DNA of 64,000 nt from NCBI RefSeq assembly GCF_019279795.1, contig NC_056745.1:1488914540-1488978539 (forward strand), read 5' to 3'. Positions within the stretch are counted from its first letter, which is position 1. Each line of letters starts with the position of its first letter. A program made the position numbers and the translations under genes. This document shows, piece by piece, positions 30,404 to 42,865 of the stretch. The stretch is from Protopterus annectens. Lineage: Eukaryota > Chordata > Ceratodontiformes > Protopteridae. Under the pieces are notes generated by a model, which ran no database searches, was not told the origin of the DNA, and saw nothing but the letters and a program-made list of their open reading frames with translations.

Positions 30404-32185
30404 GTCCTCTAAATCTAGCTATGAAAACAGAATTGCAGCCGATAGTAAAGACAGCCACAAGGCCTTTTACAGTTATGTAAAGAACCTCCACGGCAATAAC
30501 CAGATTTGCTCTGAGCTACTGCACAATGGTACCTCCTATACTGAGCCAAAAGATATTGCCAATACACTGGCTGACAGATTCAGTGCCAATTTTACCCCCC
30601 CCCCCCAAAGGACCAATCACAATACCAGTAGATTGCCAGGCACTCAGAATTACTGCTGCACAGGTTAAAACAGCATTGTGCAAAGCCAAGAATACAGCTT
30701 CTATGGGACCTGAAAATATCCCTGGCTGTGTTCTACATGAACTACAGAGTGAACTGGCACCTCACCTGTGTGTCCTGTTAAATCACAGCCTCACCTCAGG
30801 CTTTGTCCCAACTGAATGGCACACTTCTACAGTCATCCCTCTCCACAAAGGAGGAGCGACTACAGACCCTGGGAACTATCGCCCCATTAGCCTGACAAGT
30901 CTGATATGCAAAGCTATGGATCATCATGGACCTAATAAACAAGGATATATGGAAACTCCAAACTCTGGATCCCACACAGCTTGGTTTTGTGAAGGGTAGA
31001 TTACGCCTGCTCAACTTGGTCGACTTCTTTGAGTCAGTCACCAGAGCTGTGGATGAAGGCAAGGTAGTTCATACAGCCTACCTTGATGTGACCAAGGCCT
31101 TTAATACCAGTCCCCACGCAGGAATCATAGAAAAACTCACTAAGCTAGGCATCAACCCCTATATCACTAGGTTGATTACAAACTGGCTCGCAGATTGAAC
31201 CCACAGTGTGAAAGTAGCTGACTCCAAGTCAGACTGCCGACCAGTCACGAGTGGAGTCCCACACAGATCCATCCCGGGTCCTTTCCTGTTTGGTGTCTAC
31301 TTCTCAGAAGTCCAGTCCAACATGAAGGGACTCTGGTTGATGATTGCGAGTTGGGAGCCATTATTAACTCCCCAAGTGATGTTGACATCCTACAGAAAGG
31401 CCTCACTGAGACCAACCACTGGTGTCAGAACCATGTCCTTAAGCTCAATGCCAAAAAATGTGCCATCATCCCCTTTGGGAAAAATCCAGTTCCCATGAAC
31501 TACCACATCGATGGTAGTCCACTGAATACAGAAGGCATTATAAGAGATCTGGGAACATAGGCTGACAGCAACCTCTCTTTTGACCACCACACTGCCACTG
31601 TAGTCAGAAAGTCCTTCTTTGTGGCACATCTCATTATCAAGGGTTTTGCGTCCAGGAAGAAAGAGGTCACTGTCTCCCTCTACTCTTCCCTCATTAGGCC
31701 AATCATTGAGTACAATACCCCATTTGGCATGTACCTCACTAAACACCTGCAACAACTGAAGAGGCCACAAAAGTACCTCACAAAGAAGATCCTAGGCCTT
31801 AAACACTTGGCATATATGCACAGACTCAGAAAACTCCAACTATTCTCTGTCTCATATTGCCTACTTAGAGGCGATCTCTGCTTGACTTACAAAGCCATGT
31901 CTGACCCAGCTCTGCTAGAAATGCTACATCTAAAGAAATCCCAATCCCTCCACACCACATGCTCCAGAGACCTCAACCTCCTTACCACAATCAACAGAAC
32001 AAGTTGGAGGGACAGGCTTATAACCCAGAGACTGAACATGCTATGAAATAGTCTTCCCATACACGTCAAACAGAACACCTCACTGGCCCTCTTCAAGAAA
32101 AATCTTGATGAGTAGATGGGAAATAGAAAATTCACCCCGGGGATCACTCCAGTGGCTTTACCCGACAGGAGCACTGGGAACTAAG
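30404..32185 (+). pseudogene. CR1 copy 3 reverse transcriptase
   Basis: Contains SMGPENIPGCVLHELQ, NYRPISLTSLICKAMDH, LDPTQLGFVKGRLRLLNLVD, motif A AYLDVTKAFNTSPH and RPVTSGVPHRSIPGPFLFGV. A deletion of about 13 bases at about 31340 removes the beginning of motif C: GLWL joins directly to the D-D-C codons in another frame. The C-terminal region is largely open (31621-32046) and ends MGNRKFTPG before the 3' tail. Stops and frameshifts elsewhere. Confidence 0.87.
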
Positions 32186-32436
32186 GTTAAGTGGCATGAT
32201 GCCAGGGTAATCCTATGGGCTAGGCTTGTAATGGCCCCAGGGCCATTAGCCTCGGACACACCTATAAACCTATTCAGAGACACATTTAGCCGCAGGAAGG
32301 AAGTCCTCATTATTGCCTACCTTGCATGTCACTGAATGACACGCAATTGCTACCTTTGTTAAACAACACTGACTGGTCGTAATTACCACTGGTGATCGAC
32401 TCATGCACTGCATTGACACAGGAACCTCTCCATTCA

Positions 32437-32437
<1 letters not shown>

Positions 32438-32502
<65 letters not shown>
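32438..32502. repeat. (CA)n microsatellite 1
   Basis: Uninterrupted CA tract, ending catatacaac. Frames across it are artefacts. Confidence 0.98.
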
Positions 32503-32508
<6 letters not shown>

Positions 32509-32560
32509 ACTTCACTATCGATCCCTGCCTTATCCCTTACTGTAATCATCCAGGCAGACT

Positions 32561-32561
<1 letters not shown>

Positions 32562-32641
<80 letters not shown>
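32562..32641. repeat. (CA)n microsatellite 2
   Basis: About 40 CA units, separated from the first tract by about 60 bases of unique sequence. Confidence 0.98.
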
Positions 32642-32642
<1 letters not shown>

Positions 32643-34982
32643 CACCCAAGACTACTCATACTCCTGTAGACATACAAAGACACACAAACAACGCACCCAC
32701 ACCCCTCCCACCACATTCCTACTGACCTTCCCTAACTTGACACAAATATAAAGGGGGAAAGCAGCACTTCTGTTGTGTTAATTAACATGGGTGGGTGTGC
32801 TAATTTATGAAGCGGAGCAATACTGTGACTCACTCAGCTGCATAAATGTCTTCCCACAGCCCTTTCCAGTCATCACAAGGTTACTTAGCATTAGTTGCTC
32901 CCCCAGAATGCTTCACTAGCATTTAGCGTGGCTATGGAGACAGTCCATTACTGTGATTCTACCAATCACGCAAAGTCATTGTGGCATACCACTCAATCAC
33001 TTAACACAAGAAACGTGGACAAAGCCTAAAATAATGGGGGACAAAGGCCCAAAAGTAGGTTCAGAGTTTAAATATTGCTTTTATTATAAACTTAGAAAGA
33101 TGCTTGAATAACAAGATTTGTGTTAGCATGCATTTTCTGGAGAATCCTTAGTGATCTGTGAGAAAACCATAAATTTTATGAGGAATGGATGAAAAATATG
33201 AGGAAAAAGTCTGGACAGTTGCAAGATATGAACTGTGGTTGACCTGTCTATGAATCGCAAAGGGTTACCATCAGCTGCCACTTGTGTTTGGGCTTAAAAT
33301 AACACAACATATTCAATTTTCATGAGGAGATTTAAACTGCCTATCCATACCATCCACTTAGTAAAACACTTCATGCCTCCACAAAATAAAGCTGACCGCT
33401 GGACATGCATCGTTAATAGTCGTTTTCTTTCCTTTCATTTTCTTGACCAGTTAAGCATATAGATACCGTCTGTTAGAAATAACCAAGGAGCTTACAATAA
33501 GATTCAGTTTCATGAAAGTACTACATGTCCATGCCTTCAAGACAAAAGATAACACCAGCATTTCATTCTGAAGTTTTTAAGTTAATACCTCAACACACAG
33601 GCTGGTATTCATGGACAGTCATTCAATGCACAGCACGAAATAACAAGAAAAGTAAAAACACACAGGATGGAGGCAATTCAGAGACACAAGCAGCAAATCA
33701 GTGTGTTAGGGTACAACTAGTGATGTGCGCAGTGTATCCAAATGACCGAATGCTGATAAAAAAATAATATTCTAAACATAAACAAGGAACAGACAGTTTG
33801 CAAATGACATTATCAAACATGGTGCACTGACTCAGAAATGTAGACTGCAGGTGCGCTGTGCCAATGCAATCACTTATTCCAGTGGTGCGCTGAAGCTATC
33901 AAGTCACAAATGGTGGCAGTGTGTAATGCAGTGGCCTGTAGTCTACAGGCATGATGCAATCCATGGTAGAAACAGTATAAACTATGGGAGCCACATGTTC
34001 TATGAACGGGTATCCCATGTTGGCACCCATCAGATGTGCAGCATCCCCAACCCAAGTACAGCCACAAGCAGACATGACACTCCATCTGACCACTGGGGGT
34101 ACTAATTATGTACAATTACAAGAGGGACAGAATGCAGCCTGGTGAGGTGTCCCACAGACAGTGTCTGTCAAGACCTCTGTGGCCAGAGCCAACAGTGATG
34201 CTATCTCAGGTAAGGTCTGTGTCATCTGAGTATTCCAAACCTGTGATCAGCCATCTTACATCCAGACCTCTTCACAGCCACAGACAGGAGGACCACCATG
34301 TGCAAACTGCAGGACAGTTATACTCTGCCTCACAGATACACCACCAGATGCCACTTTAGGCACCAGTTACCCGAGCACCACCACCTTCTCCCTGCCTGTG
34401 TACAACATGTCATTGTGTTGGTACTAGCTGTCATCCACAGGCCTCGCAGCACACTATCTCCACAATGGTATGACCATCAGCACCTGGATCATTGACCTAC
34501 ACATCTGCTAATTAATTCCAAGTGCTACACCATAGCCAGGGACAGACCTGGAGTCATGTAGCACCACAGACCACCAAGCTTCCCCCTGTGGAGTGTACAT
34601 TCACTTAAGAGATTCACAGATACTATGTGAACAGGGGAATCCTGTATAGCCTGGTTGGGGTGCACAGTTATGAGGCATTCACCAAACACTGCTGATACTA
34701 GGATTTCAGCATGTCCCTGCACAGGTTACTCATATGTGAGGGATGTGTGTGACTCCCCCAGTGTTGGTGTCACTGACAGTGCCATGGTGTCATCAGACTG
34801 TGCCATGTCCACAGTGTCATCATGTTCATCCCTGCCCACAGGTGACCAGCTAACCTCTGGTATGTTCTGTCTCATTGTGAGAGACCCTGCATCAGTAAAA
34901 CCAGTCAAGAAACAAAAATAAGATACTTGTAGCAGTAGTAAAACATATGGAACCCGACCAAAAGGCATACTCTTAGATGACA
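32642..34982. other. Unassigned region, no gene supported
   Basis: Several short overlapping frames on both strands (33851-34105, 34108-34359, 34655-34921 and minus 33870-34115) carry no motif I can name. The stretch 34100-34900 is less AT-rich than its surroundings and could be a decayed transposon. Confidence 0.4.
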
Positions 34983-35240
34983 AAATGTCAGCCCACCATC
35001 CAAATCCAGGTGTAACCCCTACAGATACTCACACAATCATAGTCAACCCACCATCCACATCCAGGTGTATCCCCCTACAGATACTCACACAATCATAGTC
35101 AACCCACCATCCACATCCAGGTGTATCCCCCTACAGATACTCACACAATCATAGTTAACCCACCAAACACATCCAAGTGTATCCTCTACAGATACTCACA
35201 CAATCATAGTCAATCCACCATCCACATCCAGGCCACCACC
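34983..35240. repeat. About 65-bp tandem repeat, four units
   Basis: Units share cagatactcacacaatcata, gtcaacccaccatccacatc and caggtgtatcc. The last unit is truncated. Confidence 0.93.
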
Positions 35241-35825
35241 AGGTAAGAGTCTCTATCTCCTTTCTCTAGACAGGGTCACCCAAAATGTATTCACCTCTGT
35301 GAGTTGCTTCTGTGTTGGTGGTCCATCTCATTTGGTGGACATGTCCTAGGCTATGTCTTGTGCCTTGCTCTTGATATGCCATATAATATCAGTTACCCTT
35401 AGCCGAGCCTGATGTACAATCAATTACGGCTGTCCAGAGCACTGATGTCCTCCAGTACACCTCACTTACCTGTTCCTAATAAGACTTATCTACATTACTT
35501 TTGACCAAGATGCGTGAGGTATGTGTACAAAGGGCCTGCAGTCATACCTACAACTCCTGCATGGTGAGTTTTTCCAGTTTTCTCTTTTGCAGACTCATAA
35601 AAAGATACACATACTGTAGGCTACACATGTTAGTGGGAGTTTGTGCACAGCTGTTTGTTGAAGCCAAATGTGACTCCATCCTGCCTCCAACCATACGTGT
35701 GGCCAGTTATCTGCCCCAACCCTATGTGCTGCCAGTTATCTGCCCCTGTAGTTTATAACGTTTTCCCTTTTCCTACACATGATGCAGCTATAGGCATGTT
35801 GTCATGACATCCTTTCCTGTAACAA
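35241..35825. other. No gene recognised
   Basis: The frame at 35501-35758 has no recognisable motif. Confidence 0.5.
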
Positions 35826-35940
35826 GATAGGTATATCCTAGGCTAACTACCACCAGGGCCTTTATATGCCTGGCCATGCAATCCAACCCAGTTGTGTCCC
35901 TACGTGTCATTAGCATTTATTAACAGGGGGTATGTTAGGA
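35826..35940 (-). mobile_element. CR1 3' tail fragment
   Basis: Plus-strand tcctaggctaactaccacca and gggcctttatatgcctggcc are the reverse complement of the CR1 3' tail. No coding part is attached. Confidence 0.65.
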
Positions 35941-35949
35941 AGTTTCTAG

Positions 35950-36650
35950 AAGTATTAGTTCATAGGTATATCCTAGGCTAATGACCACTAGGGCCTTTAT
36001 AAGCCCAGCCATGCAACCCAACCCAATTGCCTTTCCTAATACCATGTGCATTTTAATTGGAGGGGGTATGTTTGCTAGAAGTTAGCAGGTTGCTAAAAAG
36101 TTTTGTGGGAGGGTAGGGATGTTTACTGTTGGCATCTGTCTGTAACTGACTTGTTGGCCAGCCTGGGGATGACTTTGCCATTTCCCATCCAGTGGTCAAG
36201 GTTATGTTTGAAAAGGGTTAGGGATGGACTCTGCTTCACGTGGATAGGGAGCCTACTCCAGAGCATGGGAATCCTTTGAGTCACCTATTTGTCTTGTAAG
36301 CATGTTCTATTTATGTCACAAGCAAAGTTTAAATCCCTAAATCTAGTGTTTCTGGTGCTGCTTCTTTTCTGGATGTGCAAAATCTCCATCAAGGCTGGAT
36401 CTAATGATGCTTTATATGCCAAACACAGATTGCCTCTCAGCAACCTGTAGGAGACCGAGTACAAAGACAGGACTCTAGGGTGACCTGTATAGGACAGTGT
36501 GATAATACCCTGCATTTTCTTGGTGAGGAACCACTGTGGGTACTCTAATTAGTCAAGTACATGCCAAAGGGGGTATTGTACTCAATGATGGGTGCGATAA
36601 GGGGCATGTAGAGTGGTACTATAACTTCCCTGGACATGGATATCATACCT
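35950..36650 (-). mobile_element. CR1-like LINE, copy 4 (5'-truncated)
   Basis: 3' tail at about 35965-36010 (taggctaatgaccactaggg on plus). Above it on the minus strand is the C-terminal RT region: MQGIITLSYTGHPRVLSLYS, YRLLRGNLCLAYKASLDPAL and LNFACDINRTC (36285-36515). Coding similarity fades near 36650. Decayed. Confidence 0.78.
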
Positions 36651-37129
36651 TTACTTATTGTAATACATTTATAGTTATTTTTATTTAATTATACTTTGGT
36701 AACCAGGTTAGTCCTACTAGACTAAGAGTGTCTTTTCAGGAGGGATGCAAGATGGTATTTATACTACTAGGGAAAATTTAGCCAGAGCATCGTGGAAATC
36801 CCCCTACCTTTTTCATTAGGTACCTTGGGATCTTTTACATCCACATGAGCTTCCACCAACTCAGAAAGATGGGACCCAAATTTAATATTTCATCTGAAAG
36901 ACTGTGTATGAAGGACTGCACTACTTGTCCCCATCTCTGAATGTGCACTGCCAGGGTCCATCGTTTCCTGTATAGTCTAACCTGTACTATTTCTGCATTG
37001 CCAGTGGTGTGCACCCCTCCACCATTTCCTGTGTAACCTAACCTGGGCTATGTCTGCATTGCCAATGGTGTGCACCTCCCTCCACAGCTGGACATGACAG
37101 CATCATAGCATTGTCTGACATTAACAGCT
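36651..37129. other. No gene recognised
   Basis: Nothing assigned. Two related stretches near 36940-37000 and 37010-37070 (tttcctgt...cctaacctg, tctgcattgcca) suggest a local duplication. Confidence 0.45.
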
Positions 37130-39480
37130 CCATAGGTGTATACTAGGCTAACAACCACTGAGATCTTTATAAATCTAGCCATGCATCACACATGTATTCC
37201 GTAGAAGTTATTTTAAGGGGAATACGTAAGCCAGGGTATGATTTACAGACTCCCTCTGTCCATTACAGATATAGGTACTAGACCTAGGATTAATTTCTGA
37301 TCAACTTGTCCATGTTACACTTGAATAAGGATAGGAAGGGAAATTCTTTCACATTGACTGGATGCCTTTTCTAGAGGATGAGAATTCTCTGAGACACATA
37401 CCTGTCCCTTCAGCATGCCCTATTTATGTTGTAAGCCAAGTTCAAGTCTCTAGATTGAGTAGTATTGCTGCTGCTGATTTTTATGATGTGCAAATGGTTC
37501 ACCAGTGCATAATCCAAGCATGCCTTGTATGCCAGGCACAGATCCCCTCTCAACAGGCTATAGGAAACTGAATATAGGGATAGGGCTTTGAGGCAATCTG
37601 CATAGGATATGTAGTTAACACCTTGTATTCTTTTTGTGAGTAACCTCTCTGGGTGCTCCAGCTGATGCATGTGCCTGGTCAGGTACACACCCAAGGGGAT
37701 GTTGTACTCAGTGATGGGTCTGATGAAGGCCAAATACAGAGGAACCATAACCTCCTTGGACCAAGATGCTGAGCCCCTGCTTGTATGTTAAGCAACACAG
37801 AATGGTTTCCTTACTACCAAAAACACATGTTGGTTGAAAGCCAAGTCACTATCAACAAACATCCCCACATATCTGACTACTGAGTCCACTCTTGGGGGCA
37901 ATGAACTAGTTTCTTAGGGTGGTTAACTTCCAAAAGGGTACTATTATATATTTCATGGCATTGAGTTTTAAGCTGTGGCTTTGTCACTAGTCTGTGTTAC
38001 TCCTTCTTGTAGGATGTTAGTGTCTTGGGAGTATTGCATGACTGCCAGAGACCTTTGACATTGGCTTTAACTTCCGAGAAGAAATTGCCAAAAACAAGCG
38101 GGCCCAGCACACAGCCTTGAGGGACTCCACTAGTGACCAACCTCTTTGTGAAGGTGGTCACCCCTATCCTAACTTCCTGGGTACTATCTGAGAGCCAGAT
38201 AGCTATCCAATGCATAACACAGGGATTAATGCCTATTTGCATGACTTTGTTTACAATGCCTGGTATTGTATAAAATGCCTTATCAAGTTCAAAGTATGCA
38301 GTATGCATCACTTTGCCTCATCCACTGTATTAGAGACCTTTTCAAAGAAGTCCACCAGGGTGAGTAGACATGATCTGCCTTTGATGAAGCCAAACCGGGT
38401 TGGATCCAGTATATGAAGGTTTCCTATATCATTATTAATCATATCCATGATAAGTATTTCTATGGTTTTACATATGATACTAGTCAGAATTATGGATCTG
38501 TAGTTCCCAGGGTCCATTGATGGAATGCCCTTATGCAGAGAGATGACCATTATAGTCCTCTATTCATGTGACACAAAGCCTTTTTGGAGGCTATTGTTAA
38601 ATAGTAACTCCAGAGGTCTAGAAAGATCATGCTTCTGGTTACTTAGAATGCATCCTTGAATATTATCTGGGCCAGTTGATGCAGCCTGGAATATTATCTG
38701 GGCCCACTGGTGCAGCCTGGAATATTATCTGGGCCCAATAATGCAGTCAGGAATACTACATAGGCCAACTGATGCAGCCTGGTATATTATCTGGGTCCAT
38801 TGGTGCAGTCTGGAATATTATCTGGGCCTATTGCTGCAGTCTGGAATACTATCTAGGCCAACTGATGCATCCTGGAATATCATCTAGGCCAACTGATGCA
38901 TCCTGGAATACTATCTGGGCCCACTGGTGCAGCCTGGAATATTATCTGGACCTATTGCTGCAGTTTGGAATTCTATCTAGGCCAATTGATGCAGCCTGGA
39001 ATATTATCTGGGCCTATTGATGCAGCTTGAAATATTATTTGGGCCCACTGGTGCAGCCTGGAATATTATCTGGGCCTATTGATGCAGCTTGGAATATTAT
39101 CTGGGCCCATTGCTGCAGTCTGGAATACTATTTAGGCCAATTGAAGCAGCCTGGAATATTATCAGGGCGTACTGATGCAGCTTGGAATATATCTGGGCAC
39201 ACTAATGTAGTGTTCTTAGCCTTAGACAGTGTATATAGCACCTGCTTCCTACTGATATTTGGGAGAGGTTATGTTTGATGGTATTAATTTGCGGGGGCAG
39301 CTGGGGGGGGGGGGTAAAACTGGAGTGGAATTTGTTGGCCATCAGATTTGCTATATCTTTATTGTCCATGTAAGTGGCTCCATAAACAATCAGTTCTGAC
39401 TGTTGTGTACCACATTTTATATTTTGGGCATAGCTAAAGAAAGCCTTGTGGTTGTCCTTGGCCTGGGAGTCTCCAACACC
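37130..39480 (-). mobile_element. CR1-like LINE, copy 5, minus strand
   Basis: Tail at about 37130-37185. C-terminal RT at 37410-37748 (IRPITEYNIPLGVYLTRHMH). RT core at 37997-38550: NYRSIILTSIICKTIEILIM, AYFELDKAFYTIP and VTSGVPQGCVLGPLVFG. The FADD motif C is deleted (GLW runs into SCNTPKT). Linker coding (DSQAKDNHKAFFSYAQNIK) at 39202-39483. Between core and linker lies the 31-bp minisatellite. Confidence 0.83.
38655..39212. repeat. 31-bp minisatellite derived from CR1 RT coding sequence
   Basis: About 18 units of gcagcctggaatattatctg plus gg(c/a)c(c/t)(c/t)a-type ends. The reverse complement of the core reads ccagataatattccaggctg, the CR1 codons for PDNIPGC. It lies where that motif belongs in copy 5. 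Confidence 0.88.
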
Positions 39481-39589
39481 CATGTAGCAGGTTTATTTAT
39501 CTGTTGCTGACATCTACCCTCTACTCTGGGTGTTCAGCACAGGTCAGGGCTACTCTTGTGCTCCTTCAGTGTGCCTGCTTTGAAGTCCA

Positions 39590-40195
39590 TTGTGCTAATG
39601 CAGTAAATTCCTGACTCCACAGGTAAGTACATGCCATGAAGCTGGAAGCATTGTGCTAATGCAGTAAATTCCTGATTCCACAGGTAAGTACATGCTATGA
39701 AGCTGGAAGCATTGTGCTAATGCAGTAAATTCCTGACTCCACAGGTAAGTATATGCTATGAAGCTGGAAGCATTGTGCTAATGCAGTAAATTCCAGACTC
39801 CACAGGTAAGTACATGCTATGAAGCTGGAAGCATTGTGCTAATGCAGTAAATTCCTGACTGCACAGGTAAGTAGATACTATGAAGCTGGAAGCATTGTGC
39901 TAATGCAGTAAATTCCTGACTCCACAGGTAAGTATCTGCTATGAAGCTGGAAGCATTGTGCTAATGCAGTAAATTCCTGACTCCACAGGTAAGTATATGC
40001 TATGAAGCTGGAAGCATTGTGCTAATGCAGTAAATACCTGACTCCACAGGTAAGTATATGCTATGAAGGTGGAAGCATTGTGCTAATGCAGTAAATTTCA
40101 GACTCCACAGGTAAGTACATGCTATGAAGCTGGAAACATTGTGCTAATGCAGTAAATTCCTGACTGCACAGGTAAGTAAATATTATGAAGCTGGA
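39590..40195. repeat. 61-bp minisatellite, about 10 units
   Basis: Units carry attgtgctaatgcagtaaat, then tcctgactccacaggtaagt and a variable end. They differ from the following 66-bp units by gctaatgcag in place of gcatctttgttacag. Confidence 0.93.
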
Positions 40196-42865
40196 AGCAT
40201 TGTGCATCTTTGTTACAGTAAATTCCTGAATCCACAGGTAAGTAGATACTATGAAACTGGAAGCATTGTGCATCTTTGTTCCAGTAAATTCCTGAATACA
40301 CAGGTAAGTAGATACTATGAAGCTGGAATCATTGTGCATCTTTGTTACAGTAAATTCCAGACTTCACAGGTAAGTAGATACTATGAAGCTGGAATCATTG
40401 TGCATCTTTGTTACAGTAAATTCCAGACTTCACAGGTAAGTAGATACTATGAAGCTGGAAGCATTGTGCATCTTTGTTACAGTAAATTCCTGACTCCACA
40501 GGTAAGTATATACTATGAAGCTGGAAGCATTGTGCATCTTTGTTACAGTAAATTCCTGAATCCACAGGTAAGTAGATACTATGAAGCTGGAAGCATTGTG
40601 CATCTTTGTTCCAGTAAATTCCTGAATCCACAGGTAAGTACATACTATGAAGCTGGAATCATTGTGCATCATTGTTACAGTAAATTCCAGACTCCACAGG
40701 TAAGTAGATACTATGAAGCTGGAAGCATTGTGCATCTTTGTTACGGTAAATTCCTGACTCCACAGGTAAGTATATACTATGAAGCTGGAAGCACTGTGCA
40801 TCTTTGTTACAGTAAATTCCTGACTCCACAGGTAAGTAGATACTATGAAGCTGGAACCATTGTGCATCTTTGTTACTGTAAATTCCAGACTCGACAGGTA
40901 AGTAGATACTATGAAGCTGGAAGCATTGTGCATCCTTGTTACAGTAAATTCCTGACTCCACAGGTAAGTAAATATTATGAAGCTGGAAGCATTATGCATC
41001 TTTGTTACAGTAAATTCATGAATCCACATGTAAGTAGATACTATGAAGCTTGAAGCATTGCGCATCTTTGTTACAGTAAATTCCTGAATCCACAGGTAAG
41101 TAGATATTATGAAGCTTGAAGCATTGTGCATCTTTGTTACAGTAAATTCCAGACTCCACAGGTAAGTACATACTATGAAGTTGGAAGCATTGTGCATCTT
41201 TATTACAGTAAATTCCTGAATCCACAGGTAAGTAGATACTATGAAGCTGGAATCATTGTGCATCTTTGTTACAGTAAATTCCAGACTTCACAGGTAAGTA
41301 GATACTATGAAGCTGGAAGCACTGTGCATCTTTGTTACAGTAAATTCCTGACTCCACAGGTAAGTATATACTACGAAGCTAGAAGCATAGTGCATCTTTG
41401 TTACAGTAAATTCCAGACTTCACAGGTAAGTATATACTATGAAGCTGGAAGCATTGTGCATCTTTGTTACAGTAAATTCCAGACTCCACAGATAAGTAGA
41501 TACTATGAAGCTGGAAGCATTGTGCATCTTTGTTACAGTAAATTCCTGAATCCACATGTAAGTAGATACTATGAAGCTTGAAGCATTGTGCATCTTTGTT
41601 ACAGTAAATTCCTGAATCCACAGGTAAGTAGATATTATGAAGCTTGAAGCATTGTGCATCTTTGTTACAGTAAATTCCAGACTTCACAGGTAAGTAGATA
41701 CTATGAAGCTGGAAGCACTGTGCATCTTTGTTACAGTAAATTCCTGACTCCACAGGTAAGTATATACTATGAAGCTAGAAGCATTGTGCATCTTTGTTAC
41801 AGTAAATTCCAGACTTCACAGGTAAGTATATACTATGAAGCTGGAAGCATTGTGCATCTTTGTTACAGTAAATTCCAGACTCCACAGGTAAGCAGATACT
41901 ATAAAGCTGGAAGTACTGTGCATCTTTGTTACAGTAAATTTCAGACTCCACAGGTAAGTAGATACTATGAAGCTGGAAGCATTGTGCATCTTTGTTACAG
42001 TAGATTCCTGAATCCACAGGTAAGTAGATACTATGAATTTAGAAGCATTGTGCATCTTTGTTACAGTAAATTCCAGACTCCACAGGTAAGTAAATACTAT
42101 GAAGCTGAAAGCATTGTGCATCTTTGTTACAGTAAATTCCAGACTCCACAGGTAAGTATATACTATGAAGCTGGAATCATTGTGCATCTTTCTTACAGTA
42201 AATTCCTGACTCCACAGGTAAGTAGATACTATGAAGCTGGAAGCATTGTGCATCTTTGTTACAGTAAATTCCTGACTCGACAGCTAAGTAGATACTATGA
42301 AGCTGGAAGCATTTTGCATCTTTGTTACAGTAAATTCCTGACTCCACAGGTAAGTATATGCTATGAAGCTGGAAGCACTGTGCATCTTTGTTACAGTAAA
42401 TTCCAGACTCCACAGCTAAGTAGATACTATGAAGCTTGAAGCATTGTGCATCTTTGTTACAGTAAATTCCAGACTTCACAGGTAAGTATATACTATGAAG
42501 CTAGAAGCATTGTGCATCTTTGTTACAGTAAATTCCAGACTCCACAGCTAAGTAGATACTATGAAGCTTGAAGCACTGTGCATCTTTGTTACAGTAAATT
42601 CCTGACTCCACAGGTAAGTAAATACTATGAAGCTGGAAGCATTGTGCATCTTTGTTACATTAAATTCCTGACTCTGCAGGTCAGCAGATACTATGAAGAT
42701 TGAAGCATTGTGCATCTTTGTTACAGTAAATTCCTAATCCACAGTTAAGTATACACTATTATGCTGGAAGCATTGTGCATCTTTGTTACAGTAAATTCGT
42801 GACTCCACAGCTAAGTAGATACTACGAAGCTGGAAGCATTGTGCATCTTTGTTACAGTGCCTTTT
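40196..42865. repeat. 66-bp minisatellite, about 40 units
   Basis: Units carry gtgcatctttgttacagtaa, attcctgactccacaggtaa and gtagatactatgaagctgga. The period is a multiple of three and stop-free in two strands, giving long meaningless frames. Variants ccagac/cctgac/cctgaa and gtagat/gtatat mark subfamilies. Most units hold the 9-mer caggtaagt. Confidence 0.96.

Larger units (their letters stand above)
27455..32270 (+). mobile_element. CR1-like LINE, copy 3 (interrupted twice)
   Basis: ORF1 end, endonuclease, RT and 3' tail are collinear with copy 1. Foreign sequence breaks it at about 28145-28815 (unknown segment plus SINE) and 29360-30403 (L2-like LINE). Coding parts on each side rejoin in register with copy 1. 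The tail gggctaggcttgtaatggcc near 32216 marks the 3' end. Confidence 0.88.

Noticed and set aside
32310..32669. Frames of poly-His-Thr and poly-Val-Cys
   Set aside because: Simple translation of CA/TG repeats.
38772..39278. Repetitive plus-strand frames (GILSG/WNIIWAY)
   Set aside because: Translation of the 31-bp minisatellite in the antisense direction.
40202..42439. Long open frames (283, 277 and 261 residues) on both strands of the 66-bp array
   Set aside because: The period is a multiple of three and stop-free, so frames are open by construction. No start context or non-repeat domain, and two strands compete.
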